Under the pieces are notes generated by a model. The model was not told the origin of the DNA, searched no databases, and saw only the letters and a list, made by a program, of their open reading frames with translations. From Synechococcus sp. AG-679-C18 (GTDB lineage: Bacteria > Cyanobacteriota > Cyanobacteriia > PCC-6307 > Cyanobiaceae), in the NCBI GenBank assembly GCA_003210755.1, contig QCUL01000005.1:1-64000 (forward strand): a DNA stretch of 64,000 bases, read 5' to 3'. Shown piece after piece: positions 1 to 8,855 of this stretch. Every line of letters begins with the position of its first letter. The first letter of the stretch is position 1. The translations under genes were made by a program, and so were the position numbers.

Positions 1-76
1 CTGATATAGAGTTGACATGAGCAGAAAGAGCTATTTCCAATAAAGAAGTATTTACGACAGGCAAGGTATTAGTCAT
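1..76 (-). CDS. 5' end of an unidentified gene, cut by the window edge
   Basis: Only the first 25 codons are present. The ATG at 76-74 shares an ATGA overlap with the stop of the methyltransferase gene that precedes it in transcription, which is the coupling used throughout this gene string and is the main reason to believe the start. The visible peptide begins MTNTLPVVNTSLLEIALSAH and has no motif I recognise. It is presumably another surface-glycan gene, but that is inference from position only. Confidence 0.5.
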   Translation of the reverse strand, partial: MTNTLPVVNTSLLEIALSAHVNSIS

Positions 77-750
77 GTGTAAGCAATCAAATTAAGGCTC
101 AATGGCCATTTTTTGTTAAAGCGTGAACCAAGTTTATAAGAAGAGTAATCAATTAAGTTTGGACCGAAACTCGATAGGGGGTCCCAGATTTCCACCTTAG
201 AAAAGCCGACAGAAACAAGCGATTGGCTTAGTGAACTATTATTAAAGATAGCTTTGTGGTAATTATATGGATCGTCTTGACCACCCATCAATACATTCTT
301 AACCAAATCCAGATCGTAGTTAGATTCACAGTAGGCTTTAATCAACAAATCAAAGTCTGGCACTGAGATTCTAAGCCTTCCATGGCCGGGCAAAAGCTTT
401 CTGTGAAATAGAGTCAACAGCTGAATAGATTCCTCAAAAGAAAAATGCTCCAAAAAATGGCAGATATATATTTCAACAATACTGTGATCAGTAAAAGCAC
501 CTAAGTCAACAGTATTTGTACATAAATGAATATGAGAATCGGCCCTTGCATCAATATTTACCCAACCCTGAAGATTAACCGTACCGCAGCCAATGTGAAG
601 TTTAAGGCCTTTTGCTAAAGTAGATTTAAATGCATCATCTGTATAAACAGGTAGCGGCTTGGAAGCACTTTTTACTGACAAACTAATCCAAGCACTAAAT
701 ATACGCACCTTTCTATAAATTTTTTTCAGGTACGACAACAAAGAATTCAT
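73..750 (-). CDS. SAM-dependent methyltransferase-like protein
   Basis: This 225-residue protein has a class I methyltransferase motif I (IGCG at about 53-56, followed by a GWVNID stretch with the acidic residue of strand 2) and a downstream HFLEHF motif near 98-103. That combination is typical of the COG4627-type predicted methyltransferases found in polysaccharide clusters. The acceptor is probably a sugar or lipid-linked glycan in the cytoplasm; the substrate cannot be read from sequence. It overlaps the preceding gene by ATGA and the following gene by ATGA, so it is translationally coupled on both sides. The region is AT-rich compared with the housekeeping block at 21-28 kb. Confidence 0.75.
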   Translation of the reverse strand: MNSLLSYLKKIYRKVRIFSAWISLSVKSASKPLPVYTDDAFKSTLAKGLKLHIGCGTVNLQGWVNIDARADSHIHLCTNTVDLGAFTDHSIVEIYICHFLEHFSFEESIQLLTLFHRKLLPGHGRLRISVPDFDLLIKAYCESNYDLDLVKNVLMGGQDDPYNYHKAIFNNSSLSQSLVSVGFSKVEIWDPLSSFGPNLIDYSSYKLGSRFNKKWPLSLNLIAYT

Positions 751-1697
751 TGATTGTTAAGAATCGACAATAGATCGTGTAGATTGGTCGGTAGAAAACG
801 AGACTTCAATGCATACTGTAATCTAAGCGGGTTGAATTCCTTATCGATAAGCTTACAAAGCGAAATAGATTGTTTTGTGGAAGATAGTGCATTTGAGGTA
901 AGTCCTATAAGAAAGGAGTCCGAAGGAAAATGTATTTGCTCAATTCTATGCTGAGCGTAGATGGGTTGAATAAAAGAGGGGTAATTTGCGTAATCCTGAG
1001 CAACACTAGGATGCGGCTTATAGTAACAGGAAAAATCAAGCGCTTTAAAGAATTCCCAAGGGATCAAAGTATCATTATCAACGCTATTAAGCACAAAGAC
1101 AATTGACCTAGTGGGAATAGTAGCCACTTTTTTATCCTGCAAAAGAAGAATGTTAGGAGGCATCCGTAAAAGCCTATTCACATATCTTTTAGTGAGCCAA
1201 CAATGAGAGTCAGCCGAAAAAAAGTAACGAGTAAAGAAGGGATCATAGATGAATTGACGCACAATTTGAAGGAGCTGTGTTTTCCAGGAACATAGTGAAG
1301 AGTGATTAAGCCCTAGAAGGGCAAGCAAAGGGCTCTGATATCTCTCTGGAAGATACGCTCGGCCAAAATAACAGTCCTGGTAGTAGATTGGCTTATTTAA
1401 GTGTATACATCGATAGGCCAAACTACATGTGAGTTTTGAGCCAAGAGTAAAAAGGAAAAAAATATCATGTGCCTTAATTAGTGTATTGATATCATTGTCG
1501 TTGCTTACAGTGATTATGACTTGATTGTCAAGTAACACACCATTCAAGCTAAAATGGCTTTTGATAAGGTGCGAATGCCTCACCGAGGGGGTACAGAGGA
1601 TTACACGATTACTCTGATTGGTTGAATAGTGAATAAATGTGGAGAATACAAGATTAAGATCTGCAAGACAGTTGCTAGATATAACAATTTCAGTCAT
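747..1697 (-). CDS. putative sialyl/polysialyltransferase-like glycosyltransferase
   Basis: The 316-residue product has no membrane segment that I can see. It carries a YKPHP motif at about 226-230 and an IGLTSNALSS stretch near 264-273. A basic-P-H-P element followed some 35 residues later by a G-x-x-S/T-x-x loop is the pattern of CMP-sialic-acid-using glycosyltransferases and capsule proteins with a GT-B fold. In a cluster that also encodes nonulosonic acid enzymes, a nonulosonic acid transferase is an attractive reading, but this is inference from short motifs. The stop overlaps the downstream methyltransferase ATG as ATGA. The start at 1697 lies just inside the 3' end of a broken gene (1710-2191). 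Confidence 0.45.
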   Translation of the reverse strand: MTEIVISSNCLADLNLVFSTFIHYSTNQSNRVILCTPSVRHSHLIKSHFSLNGVLLDNQVIITVSNDNDINTLIKAHDIFFLFTLGSKLTCSLAYRCIHLNKPIYYQDCYFGRAYLPERYQSPLLALLGLNHSSLCSWKTQLLQIVRQFIYDPFFTRYFFSADSHCWLTKRYVNRLLRMPPNILLLQDKKVATIPTRSIVFVLNSVDNDTLIPWEFFKALDFSCYYKPHPSVAQDYANYPSFIQPIYAQHRIEQIHFPSDSFLIGLTSNALSSTKQSISLCKLIDKEFNPLRLQYALKSRFLPTNLHDLLSILNNQ

Positions 1698-1709
1698 AAG
1701 TAGTTATTC

Positions 1710-2191
1710 CTAAAGAGCATGGAAAGCTTGCAAGTGATTTGTGATCATAGAAATGTCATAGCAAACAGTGCTGTGAGGAAATTCCAAAAAGTATTTCACA
1801 ATAGTGAAGATCTTTCTACATTGCTAATACCAGGAAGTACTAAGATATTTTCATAATCAAAAGATACTAGACGCTTGCTCTCATATTTCCTACTAAGCAT
1901 CAAAGCATAGGAAATACTGATTTTAACAAAAAATAAATTCAGCAGGCAAGTATATTCTTGATCATTAGTATAAGGAAGAATACTTTCATGCAATCGAGGA
2001 AAAAACTGTTTAAAATTAAAAAATTTAAATAGACTTTTTCGGGTATCTCGCTCGGAGACTACTCCCAATAATGACATGAGAAGAAATAAAGCTCGCCCTA
2101 CCTTCATATTGTATTTACTTGCATTGATGTCAACCATATCATGTTGGAACACTCCTAAAATGAAATTGTGACAACAGAAATAATGATACAT
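1710..2191 (-). pseudogene. truncated and frameshifted sulfotransferase-like remnant
   Basis: An open frame runs from ATG 2191 for 131 codons and stops at 1796. Near its end it reads VSFDYENILVLPGISNVER, and the next frame continues without a stop as IFTIVKYFLEFP to a TAG at 1710-1712. Joined, this resembles the C-terminal half of sulfotransferases (a YEDLL-type motif, then a helix ending in FLG-like residues). The N-terminal P-loop that binds PAPS is missing, so the gene is both 5'-truncated and frameshifted near 1800-1815. Its ATG directly abuts the stop of the broken acyltransferase upstream. The family call is tentative; the frame change is visible directly. Confidence 0.4.
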
Positions 2192-2766
2192 TTAAGATTC
2201 TTCTCTACTTTTCAACAATTTAGCGGGCACACCACCAATCACCGAGTATTCCGGAAAAGAACGTGTGACCACAGCATTTGCACCGATAACACAACCAGTC
2301 CCAAGATTCACTCCCGGCAAGATAACAGCGTTAGCCCCAAGCCAGCAATCATTTCCGATAGAAACAGGCTGTGAAGGGTATTGGCCGTTGATCTTAAAAT
2401 ATTCTTGATCTTGAAAGCGAATTGAATCTCTTGTAAGAGCAATATGGGAGCCACTCAAAATTGTCACCCGAGGTCCTATCAATCAATCTGTTCCTATGGA
2501 AATATCACCATTAATCAATGCAAAAGAATGAATAGTGGTAAGCTCACCAATCGATAAACTTGCATGTTTGGGTACAGACAAAAAGGAGTAATTCCCAACC
2601 GATACACCATCGTCTAAGGTTATGAGTCCGTCTCCACAACACTACTGGTTGAATGAATTGAAACTCCAGGCGCAATTCTGAATGAATCAGAAAGATATCG
2701 ATCATGATAATACCATCGCCGAAAAGACCGTAAATACTGCTTGATCAAACGAAAAAAAGAAATCAT
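2192..2766 (-). pseudogene. hexapeptide-repeat acyltransferase, broken by a frameshift and a stop
   Basis: Translation from ATG 2766, nine bases after the preceding gene, gives a start (MISFFRLIKQYLR) that reaches a stop after about 44 codons. The adjacent frame then continues as GDGLITLDDGVSVGNYSF, which implies loss of one base near 2632-2645. That frame meets an in-frame TGA at 2483-2485 and then continues intact to 2192 with the left-handed beta-helix repeats (VSIGNDCWLGANAVILPGV) and the GGVPAKLLK ending of Maa/CatB-type sugar O-acetyltransferases. The surviving 96-codon open frame is therefore only the C-terminal half of a dead gene. Two independent lesions argue against a single sequencing error. 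Confidence 0.8.
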
Positions 2767-2774
2767 AGAACAAC

Positions 2775-4232
2775 TTAGATCTCAATCAAAGCTCGCAATA
2801 GGCGGATCCTGTCGGATACAGAGCGACTATCACTTTTAGGTGGACCAACGCCAAAGCCGAAGACATTAGGGACAAGAGAAGGGCTCATTAAGTCAACAAA
2901 GTTAGACAATGAAACATCAGAATCATTATTTATATTATTATTGATCGTCTGCAAGAATGAAACTGCATTGATGTTGTCGAGTTGGTAGAGAGGAAGGACT
3001 GACGAGAAATACTTATACCACGGATGACCTGAATAAATTGCATAATGCCCATTAATCGCGCACTGCAATGCTATTGTCCCCCCAATTGTTACTGGAATAA
3101 TATCAAAACTTTTCATATCTTCTATAGTAACTGAACAGTCAAGATCAAGAACTTTTACACCTAAAGCTTGTAAAGCGTCGAGATAAGCAACTGAGCGACA
3201 TAGTCCAACGTCAGTCGGTGATTTAGAGGAATCAAAAGCAAGTGCAGATGCAGGATGTTCTTTATAGAAGATTTGCAAGCGAGGAAATGTACATTTAAGT
3301 TTTGCAATGAGTTCTAAATGGTTCCACGTGCTACCACCTTCCGGAGAGGTTGTAGCTTCGGGTTGAAAGTGAGCAAAAAGCAAGAGCTGCCCACGCAAAG
3401 AATCAAGGCATACTCGCTGTGAAATTTGTTTGTATGCACTGATATAAAGGGCTTGAGACACCAAATTGATTGATTTATTAATTAACGAGAATCCAGACTG
3501 AGAAAGAACAGATGAAAATGCGAATTGATTATACGGCTTAATAAACACACTTTTTGCAGAGCGCCTGATATCATTCAGGCCAAATTGTATCGCATTGATG
3601 AGAAGCCTTTTATCACTATTAACATAGTAGCCACCATATTTTAATTCTTTTCTCATATATTTAGGCCTAGATTCAATTAGTGTATCGACCAATGAATCAC
3701 AGATTTCGTGTAGATTCGGCCGCAACTCTTTGCATGCGTGTTTAATACCAAAAGGATGATTAAATTCATTCCCACCCGACAATAAAATTGAATATTGAGT
3801 ATCCAATAAGGGATAAAATTTAATTGATTCTACACCCAAATTCCAGAGTGATGACTCTGCAATATTATTCCACACATGATGAGCACTTCCGTATAGACAA
3901 ATGCTTTTTTTTATTGAAAATTGACTTAGGAAAAGAAAAAGTGCTGCCTCAAATCTTCTACATTCTGAAAGATAATAGCTGTAATCACAGACGGCAAAGC
4001 TACACCAGCGTTGAACTAGATTAAGAAACCAAGGACGATCGACTACTGAATCAATCTCGGAGAGATTAAGTTCATAATCAAATACGAGGTTAGAACTCTT
4101 GACATATTTACTGTTCCATGATGTATAAATTTGATCATTTGATATCTCAATAAAATTAAAATCTTGCAGAGATTTCCGTAAATGAATCCATTTGGGTTCC
4201 TGCATAGAGCCAATAATTACAATTATTTCCAT
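2775..4232 (-). CDS. capsule/surface carbohydrate biosynthesis protein (GT-B-like)
   Basis: This 485-residue protein has a FAHFQPEATTSPEGG segment at about 286-300, a YKEHPAS segment near 323-329 and an IGGTIALQCAINGHYAIY loop around 388-405. This H-x-QPEATT / KEHP / G-T order is typical of a family of surface-polysaccharide proteins distantly related to capsule export/synthesis proteins and TagF-like glycosyltransferases. It probably transfers or modifies a sugar at the cytoplasmic face of the membrane. The ATG at 4232 overlaps the stop of the preceding broken gene (TAATG). The exact reaction is unknown. Confidence 0.55.
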   Translation of the reverse strand: MEIIVIIGSMQEPKWIHLRKSLQDFNFIEISNDQIYTSWNSKYVKSSNLVFDYELNLSEIDSVVDRPWFLNLVQRWCSFAVCDYSYYLSECRRFEAALFLFLSQFSIKKSICLYGSAHHVWNNIAESSLWNLGVESIKFYPLLDTQYSILLSGGNEFNHPFGIKHACKELRPNLHEICDSLVDTLIESRPKYMRKELKYGGYYVNSDKRLLINAIQFGLNDIRRSAKSVFIKPYNQFAFSSVLSQSGFSLINKSINLVSQALYISAYKQISQRVCLDSLRGQLLLFAHFQPEATTSPEGGSTWNHLELIAKLKCTFPRLQIFYKEHPASALAFDSSKSPTDVGLCRSVAYLDALQALGVKVLDLDCSVTIEDMKSFDIIPVTIGGTIALQCAINGHYAIYSGHPWYKYFSSVLPLYQLDNINAVSFLQTINNNINNDSDVSLSNFVDLMSPSLVPNVFGFGVGPPKSDSRSVSDRIRLLRALIEI

Positions 4233-4950
4233 TAAAAAAGAGACGCAGATGGAATTCCGACATTCGTATACTTTGGGAACAATCCTGCTGACATAATTAC
4301 TCTGTCTCTACCCACTTGAGGAATACTATCTCTATGATAATGATAGCCGATGTTTAGTAGTAAATAACTTCCCCGCGAGCCAATCAGCTGGTGAGGACTA
4401 GGAACTTCATTCTTTTGATCTTGAAGATCTGCATATTTGCTGCAAATCGCTTTCGTTTGTGAAGGGTGTGGTCGTACAGTCAACGAATGAATGGCAGGGA
4501 ACAAAGTTGGTAAACAGCTGGATAAAAAAGTAAAAGCATTTTTTTCAGTATAACCATATAGTTGGTGTGGGGTTCCATGCAAAGCCTGAGAGTGTTTATC
4601 GATTGATTCACTAAGATATAGTATGTCAAGTGTATTAATAGGTTTTGGTTCGGAGACACTTTGAAACAATTCTAATTCAACTTTAATTGCAGAAAAGTAT
4701 GGATTTTCATAGAGCTTTTTAGGGATTTTAGGAAAAACTTTTTGGCATGTTCTTAATGCATATTTATCAAAGCACCAAAGCTCATTCGGCTCAAGCTGTG
4801 CGCCATTATATACGAAGCGATCCTTATAATTAACCCAATGATCAAGAACTGTACAGCAATACTTATTACTATCAAGAGAATACTTGATTGCTTTTTTTCT
4901 AAATCTGACTGCCAGCTAGTCCCCGTAATTACAGGATGTCGACCTTTAAT
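4232..4950 (-). pseudogene. DHWVNY-type polysaccharide cluster protein, 5'-truncated and frameshifted
   Basis: The longest ATG/TTG-initiated frame (from 4669) is only the C-terminal part. The same frame is open back to 4916 and encodes VLDHWVNYKDRF and LEPNELWCFDKYAL, but has no start. Upstream, a different frame reads HPVITGTSWQSDLEK and would join it at a run of seven A residues (minus-strand sense; 4892-4898 on the plus strand), where an eighth A would restore the frame. A TGA at 4951-4953 lies before that and no start is found, so the N-terminus is also lost. The C-terminus has a VRPHPSQ motif. I know this pattern as a hypothetical protein of polysaccharide clusters; its reaction is unknown to me. 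Confidence 0.6.
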
Positions 4951-5112
4951 TCACGCTTTTGGTGAATGAAGGAGCCTTTGTGATAGTCGCATTAAAGGCT
5001 CAGAGGTTGCTATGAGATCTGGATAGAGTTAATTTCAAAAGATTAGCCGGGCATTAAGTGAGAACTTAGAGAGCAACAACTCAGTAAAGACAACTGGCGA
5101 GAGTGTCGACTA

Positions 5113-5799
5113 TTAAGACGTCATTAGCAGCTCAAGGCTGTTCTCACCGTGATTAAATAGTAAATCAATTACTGACATATAAGGCTCAAATCCAGGAAAT
5201 GCTTGCGTGTACTCAGGCGAGACGTAGTCATGATATTGAATAACTATGCCATTCTCTTTAAATAATTGCTCATCTAAATAGTCTCGGCCGAAAGGTCCTG
5301 ACAAATACTTCGTAGCACCATGTTGCTTACATATTTCAAGAATCAAAAGGGATTTACTTTGTACGAGAGGACTAGAAGAGCTCTTTATCAATGGTGTCTT
5401 TATATCAAGGGACTGCAGCAAGTACGAATTCAACGAATCTACAAGAGGGCAAAAGTTTATCCACGGCTGCGAATATAAATCATCAAAGAAATCAATATAT
5501 GTTTTAAAATAATTTGAGCGCATATAATTAGATTTCAAGGACTTGAAGTGTTTTGAGGCCCAATTACTGTTGTTACTTATTTCAAGTTTGGAAATCTGAA
5601 GATTACCGAAATTATTTTTTGTTTTTAACGGGACGGTTAGCCACGCCCAACCATTGGAGGTCCGTATCTTATTCCTATTAACAAGACTATTCTTCTCAAA
5701 TTGAACATGATCCAGTACAACATGTAAATCAGATTTGAATATCCGCTCAAAATACCCTGGCCATGGCAGGTATGCAGGCTGATTAATTGAAATTATCAC
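5113..5799 (-). CDS. WbqC-like family protein
   Basis: The 228-residue product begins IISINQPAYLPWPGYFERI and continues with FEKNSLVNRNKIRTSNGW and a C-terminal YLSGPFGRDYLDEQLF segment, all characteristic of the WbqC family. These soluble proteins occur in O-antigen and capsule loci with aminosugar genes; their biochemical role is not settled, although transfer or modification of amino-sugar substituents has been suggested. The start is GTG at 5799; translation ends in an LLMTS tail. It follows a methyltransferase gene with five bases between them. It is intact and lies beside a formyltransferase and two methyltransferases, so it may act on the same sugar. Confidence 0.8.
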   Translation of the reverse strand: MIISINQPAYLPWPGYFERIFKSDLHVVLDHVQFEKNSLVNRNKIRTSNGWAWLTVPLKTKNNFGNLQISKLEISNNSNWASKHFKSLKSNYMRSNYFKTYIDFFDDLYSQPWINFCPLVDSLNSYLLQSLDIKTPLIKSSSSPLVQSKSLLILEICKQHGATKYLSGPFGRDYLDEQLFKENGIVIQYHDYVSPEYTQAFPGFEPYMSVIDLLFNHGENSLELLMTS

Positions 5800-5804
5800 A
5801 GAAA

Positions 5805-6437
5805 CTATTTATACATTGCAATGGTGAAGTCATGTGGCAGATAATTATGCATAAATGCCAAGTTTTTAGTAATAGTTGAGCAGTACTGAAGAGTTACTAG
5901 TGGATCTGCATGAAACTCATTTTTTTCAGGTACACTTTTCCAAGAGCTAAGTGCATTAAAGACAAAAGCTTTATTTGACAAGTCAAATAGTTCGGAAATA
6001 CTCTGAAAAAACATTTCTTGATCTACAAATGTAAATATACCGCTTGCAACAGTAAAATCGGGCTTGAATGACACAAGTTCAGAGTAAGATGATATCAATT
6101 GAAAAGAATATTCAGGAAGCTTTTCCTTTGCTTGAGAAATCATGGCTGGAACGATATCAACGCCAAGATAAGTGCCAGTAAAATTGTTACTTTTTAGGAA
6201 AGAAGCCATATGACCTATGCCACAGCCAACATCGAGCAAGCTAAAATTTTGATATTGAATTAATTCTAAGAGAACCTTGTATCTTTTAACCTGTCCTTCG
6301 TCAGAACCCCAATCATTTGATCTATAATCAAAGCCAAACTTAGAAACCAACGGCTTGTAGTGACTCACCATTTTTGACTTGTAATCACTGGTTATTACCT
6401 CACTTGAACTTTTACTCACTTGATCAAAGGGGTTCAT
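5805..6437 (-). CDS. class I SAM-dependent methyltransferase
   Basis: A 210-residue methyltransferase with motif I DVGCGIG at about 69-75, a GVDIVP strand-2 motif about 20 residues later and a TVASGIFTF segment in the motif IV region. I chose ATG 6437 (MNPFDQVSKSSSEV) because a longer frame back to 6509 would add a hydrophobic stretch lying inside the upstream formyltransferase gene. With this start the overlap is 14 bases. It probably methylates a sugar or sugar-linked group; the acceptor cannot be deduced. Composition is AT-rich like its neighbours. Confidence 0.75.
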   Translation of the reverse strand: MNPFDQVSKSSSEVITSDYKSKMVSHYKPLVSKFGFDYRSNDWGSDEGQVKRYKVLLELIQYQNFSLLDVGCGIGHMASFLKSNNFTGTYLGVDIVPAMISQAKEKLPEYSFQLISSYSELVSFKPDFTVASGIFTFVDQEMFFQSISELFDLSNKAFVFNALSSWKSVPEKNEFHADPLVTLQYCSTITKNLAFMHNYLPHDFTIAMYK

Positions 6438-7305
6438 AAAAAAACTTAGATACGTGAATAGCTTTGTCTTGGCAACAAATAACAAGCTCTTTATCAGTAA
6501 GTCTACCACATATTATGTTCCCTGGAACCGGGGTAATATGATTAGGAAATTCCACTAGTCTTGAAATTTTTAATATTTTGAGAATACCGCCATTCCAATT
6601 ACAATAAGCACCAGGATATGGAGGTGCAACAGCTCTAACAAGATTCCAAACTTTACAAGCTGGTTGATTCCAGTTTATGAATCCGTCTTTTGGAGTTCTT
6701 CTAGGAAAAGATGAGGAGTAACTCTCATCTTGACGAGTTGAAGAAATAGTATTAAACTTTATATCATTCAACACTTTAATAGTAATTGACTCATAAAGTG
6801 GATATAGTTTTTGTAACGCATGCGATACATCTTCGCTTTGGCTAAGATGATAAGTTTCCTGAGCAAGAATATTTCCACTATCCATTGCCTCTTCCACCCA
6901 ATGTGCAGTCAAACCTAACAAACTTTCACCATTCAATATTGCCCAATTCACAGGAGCACGGCCACGATACTTTGGCAATAGACTAGGGTGCAAATTAACA
7001 ACTCCTAAGCTTGGCAAATCAATCAGCTTACGAGGCAACAAATAACGATAATCAGCAATCCACATCAAAGCTGGTTGAAGTCTATTTATGAATTCCTCAA
7101 GAGCTTGATCCTTACCAGTAGATCTTAAGACTGGAATATTATATTTTAAAGCAGAAGCGTACACAGATTCGTATGATATGCCATCTTCAGGATCATCTGG
7201 ATGTGCCACAATTCCAATTAAATTCGCATGTTGACGTAATACATTAATGGTACGAACCCCAACCGTATGGTTGCCTAAAAATAGTACTCGCACATCTTTA
7301 TTCAT
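6424..7305 (-). CDS. sugar N-formyltransferase (formyl-THF dependent)
   Basis: This 293-residue protein has the N-terminal formyltransferase fold with the catalytic triad of the family: Asn104 and His106 in NLHPSLLPKYRG, and Asp142 in MDSGNILAQE. The C-terminal part (about 210-293) is a small substrate-side domain like those of methionyl-tRNA and sugar formyltransferases. The setting among nonulosonic acid genes suggests that it N-formylates an amino sugar or amino-nonulosonic acid using 10-formyltetrahydrofolate. The gene overlaps its upstream methyltransferase by ATGA. It is a paralogue of the truncated copy at 8137-8625, with matching openings (VLFLGNHTVGVRTI here, ILFLGNHTVGVRTI there). 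Confidence 0.8.
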   Translation of the reverse strand: MNKDVRVLFLGNHTVGVRTINVLRQHANLIGIVAHPDDPEDGISYESVYASALKYNIPVLRSTGKDQALEEFINRLQPALMWIADYRYLLPRKLIDLPSLGVVNLHPSLLPKYRGRAPVNWAILNGESLLGLTAHWVEEAMDSGNILAQETYHLSQSEDVSHALQKLYPLYESITIKVLNDIKFNTISSTRQDESYSSSFPRRTPKDGFINWNQPACKVWNLVRAVAPPYPGAYCNWNGGILKILKISRLVEFPNHITPVPGNIICGRLTDKELVICCQDKAIHVSKFFYEPL

Positions 7306-7994
7306 AATTTTCTTAGAATTAACAATAGTTCGGAGTGAGTTGATTTTTCTGCCTGAAGTAAATCAACAAGATTTTTTTCTTGCATCTCCACAACCTCCCA
7401 GCCATCCTCAAATAATAAGTTGGTAAATCGTCTTGATAAAAATCCAATACCATCAACTCCCTGCAGTGTTCCCTTCTTAATATTACCTATTCTCCCATCT
7501 TCCCATTGATTTCCATGTTTAGCACTTGTATGCTCATTGCTGTATCCATTAAAAAAGAAAAGGCCCCCTGGTTTCAGAACACGTTTGACTTCCTGAATTG
7601 CTCTGAGTTGATCTGAAAGGCCAACGCAGGCAGTTGAGCATCGGTCAATGCACATATCCATGGTCTCATCACCCCACGGCAGTTTGAAAAAGCTTCCAAT
7701 CCTCAAATCAGCTTCCAAGTTTTCATTATTAAAACGTTCTTTGGCAATAGAAATTGCCGTTGGACTAATGTCAATCCCTACAGCGTTAAAACCTTCACGC
7801 GCAATAAACCATAGGTTGTTTCCAGCACCACACCCAATCTCTAAAATACTAACTTCGTTGCGAGGTTTTTCTGTTGGATATGAACGATAAACAAAGCTTA
7901 CAACTGAATCGTATGGATATAGATTCAGTTGTTTTCCAGAAGCGTAAATGCTATCTTCCCAAAATGAATTGCTAGAGGTATTGTCAATCGTCAT
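7302..7994 (-). CDS. class I SAM-dependent methyltransferase
   Basis: The 230-residue product has a clear motif I (EIGCGAGNN, about 52-60), the acidic strand-2 residue in GIDISPTAI and a post-motif VLKPGGLFFFNG. These are hallmarks of small-molecule methyltransferases of the UbiE/Tellurite type. ATG 7994 overlaps the TGA of an open remnant upstream, and its own stop overlaps the formyltransferase ATG (ATGA), so it sits in the middle of a coupled string. The conserved aromatic and acidic residues near the N-terminus (FWEDSIYASG) fit a sugar or sugar-acid methyltransferase, but the acceptor is unknown. Confidence 0.75.
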   Translation of the reverse strand: MTIDNTSSNSFWEDSIYASGKQLNLYPYDSVVSFVYRSYPTEKPRNEVSILEIGCGAGNNLWFIAREGFNAVGIDISPTAISIAKERFNNENLEADLRIGSFFKLPWGDETMDMCIDRCSTACVGLSDQLRAIQEVKRVLKPGGLFFFNGYSNEHTSAKHGNQWEDGRIGNIKKGTLQGVDGIGFLSRRFTNLLFEDGWEVVEMQEKNLVDLLQAEKSTHSELLLILRKL

Positions 7995-8209
7995 AAACTT
8001 ATTCCCTGGATTGACAATAGTACAGCATCAATCTTTTCATCTCGCCCATATTGATGCCAAGGTGCCATAATTATGTTTGGCAGAAGGGCATTTGAGTCAA
8101 CAAAATTTTCAACTTTTTCGAAGTCTGTTACAGAAGTCAAGAATAATCTTCTGTCTCTAAAAACATGGATCTGATCTGGTTTTTGCAGTCTCCCAATAAA
8201 TCCATTCCC
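7991..8209 (-). pseudogene. 3' remnant of an unidentified gene
   Basis: A 72-codon open frame without a start runs from 8209 to a TGA at 7991-7993. It overlaps, in another frame, the end of the truncated formyltransferase. It reads like genuine coding sequence, for example VFRDRRLFLTSVTDFEKVEN and NIIMAPWHQYGRDEKIDA, and its stop overlaps the next ATG just as intact genes do here. I infer that a deletion fused the front of a formyltransferase gene to the tail of another gene. I do not recognise the family of the tail. Confidence 0.45.
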
Positions 8210-8625
8210 TTATCGATGTAATGAGCCGTTAACCCGAGCCTTGATTCCCCTCTGAAAATGGCCCAGTTGATCGAAGCACGCCCCCTATATGCAGCCAGCA
8301 AGCTCGGATGGAAATTAATAGCCCCCATGGGCGCGAGGTCAATGATTTCTTTGGATAAAAGATATTTGTAATCAACAACCCAAATGAGATCGGGACAAAT
8401 TGATTTTATAAACTCTTTAAGTGCAGGAGAGGTACCAGCTGCACGTATGGCAGGAATACCAGTCTTTTTCGCCTCGCAAAACACTGATTCATATCGGACA
8501 CCGTCCTCTGGATCCTCTGGATGGGCTACAATCCCAACAAGATTAGAATGAAGACGTAGAGTATCAATGGTACGAACTCCAACAGTATGATTACCTAAAA
8601 AGAGTATTCGCAAGCTTGAAGACAT
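8137..8625 (-). pseudogene. truncated second formyltransferase
   Basis: Residues 1-142 match the 293-residue formyltransferase downstream closely in layout: ILFLGNHTVGVRTI at the start, NFHPSLLAAYRG with Asn104 and His106, and the catalytic Asp142 in KGMD. Directly after Asp142, where the paralogue continues SGNILAQE, the sequence becomes unrelated (LLGDCKNQIRSMF) and stops after 162 codons. The C-terminal half of the fold is missing, so it is very unlikely to be active. The breakpoint coincides with the start of the 3' remnant at 7991-8209. The 230 bases upstream (8626-8855) hold nothing I recognise. Confidence 0.75.
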
Positions 8626-8855
8626 AGGGATTTTAATTATAATAGAAATTCATAATCATTTCAATGTTCATGCTGTAGTTGATCAATAGATAGTAGTCCA
8701 TTTATGGGTATTGGGTGATGGCTACTATAAAGTTGCTACGCAGAGGGCTGAATCTAGCTTTGTATGTTAATACATTTTTCGCAATCCAAGGCAACTAAGC
8801 GAACAATATATTGCCCGCTTATGCAACATAAAGAATAAAGCCGGCGAAATTACAT

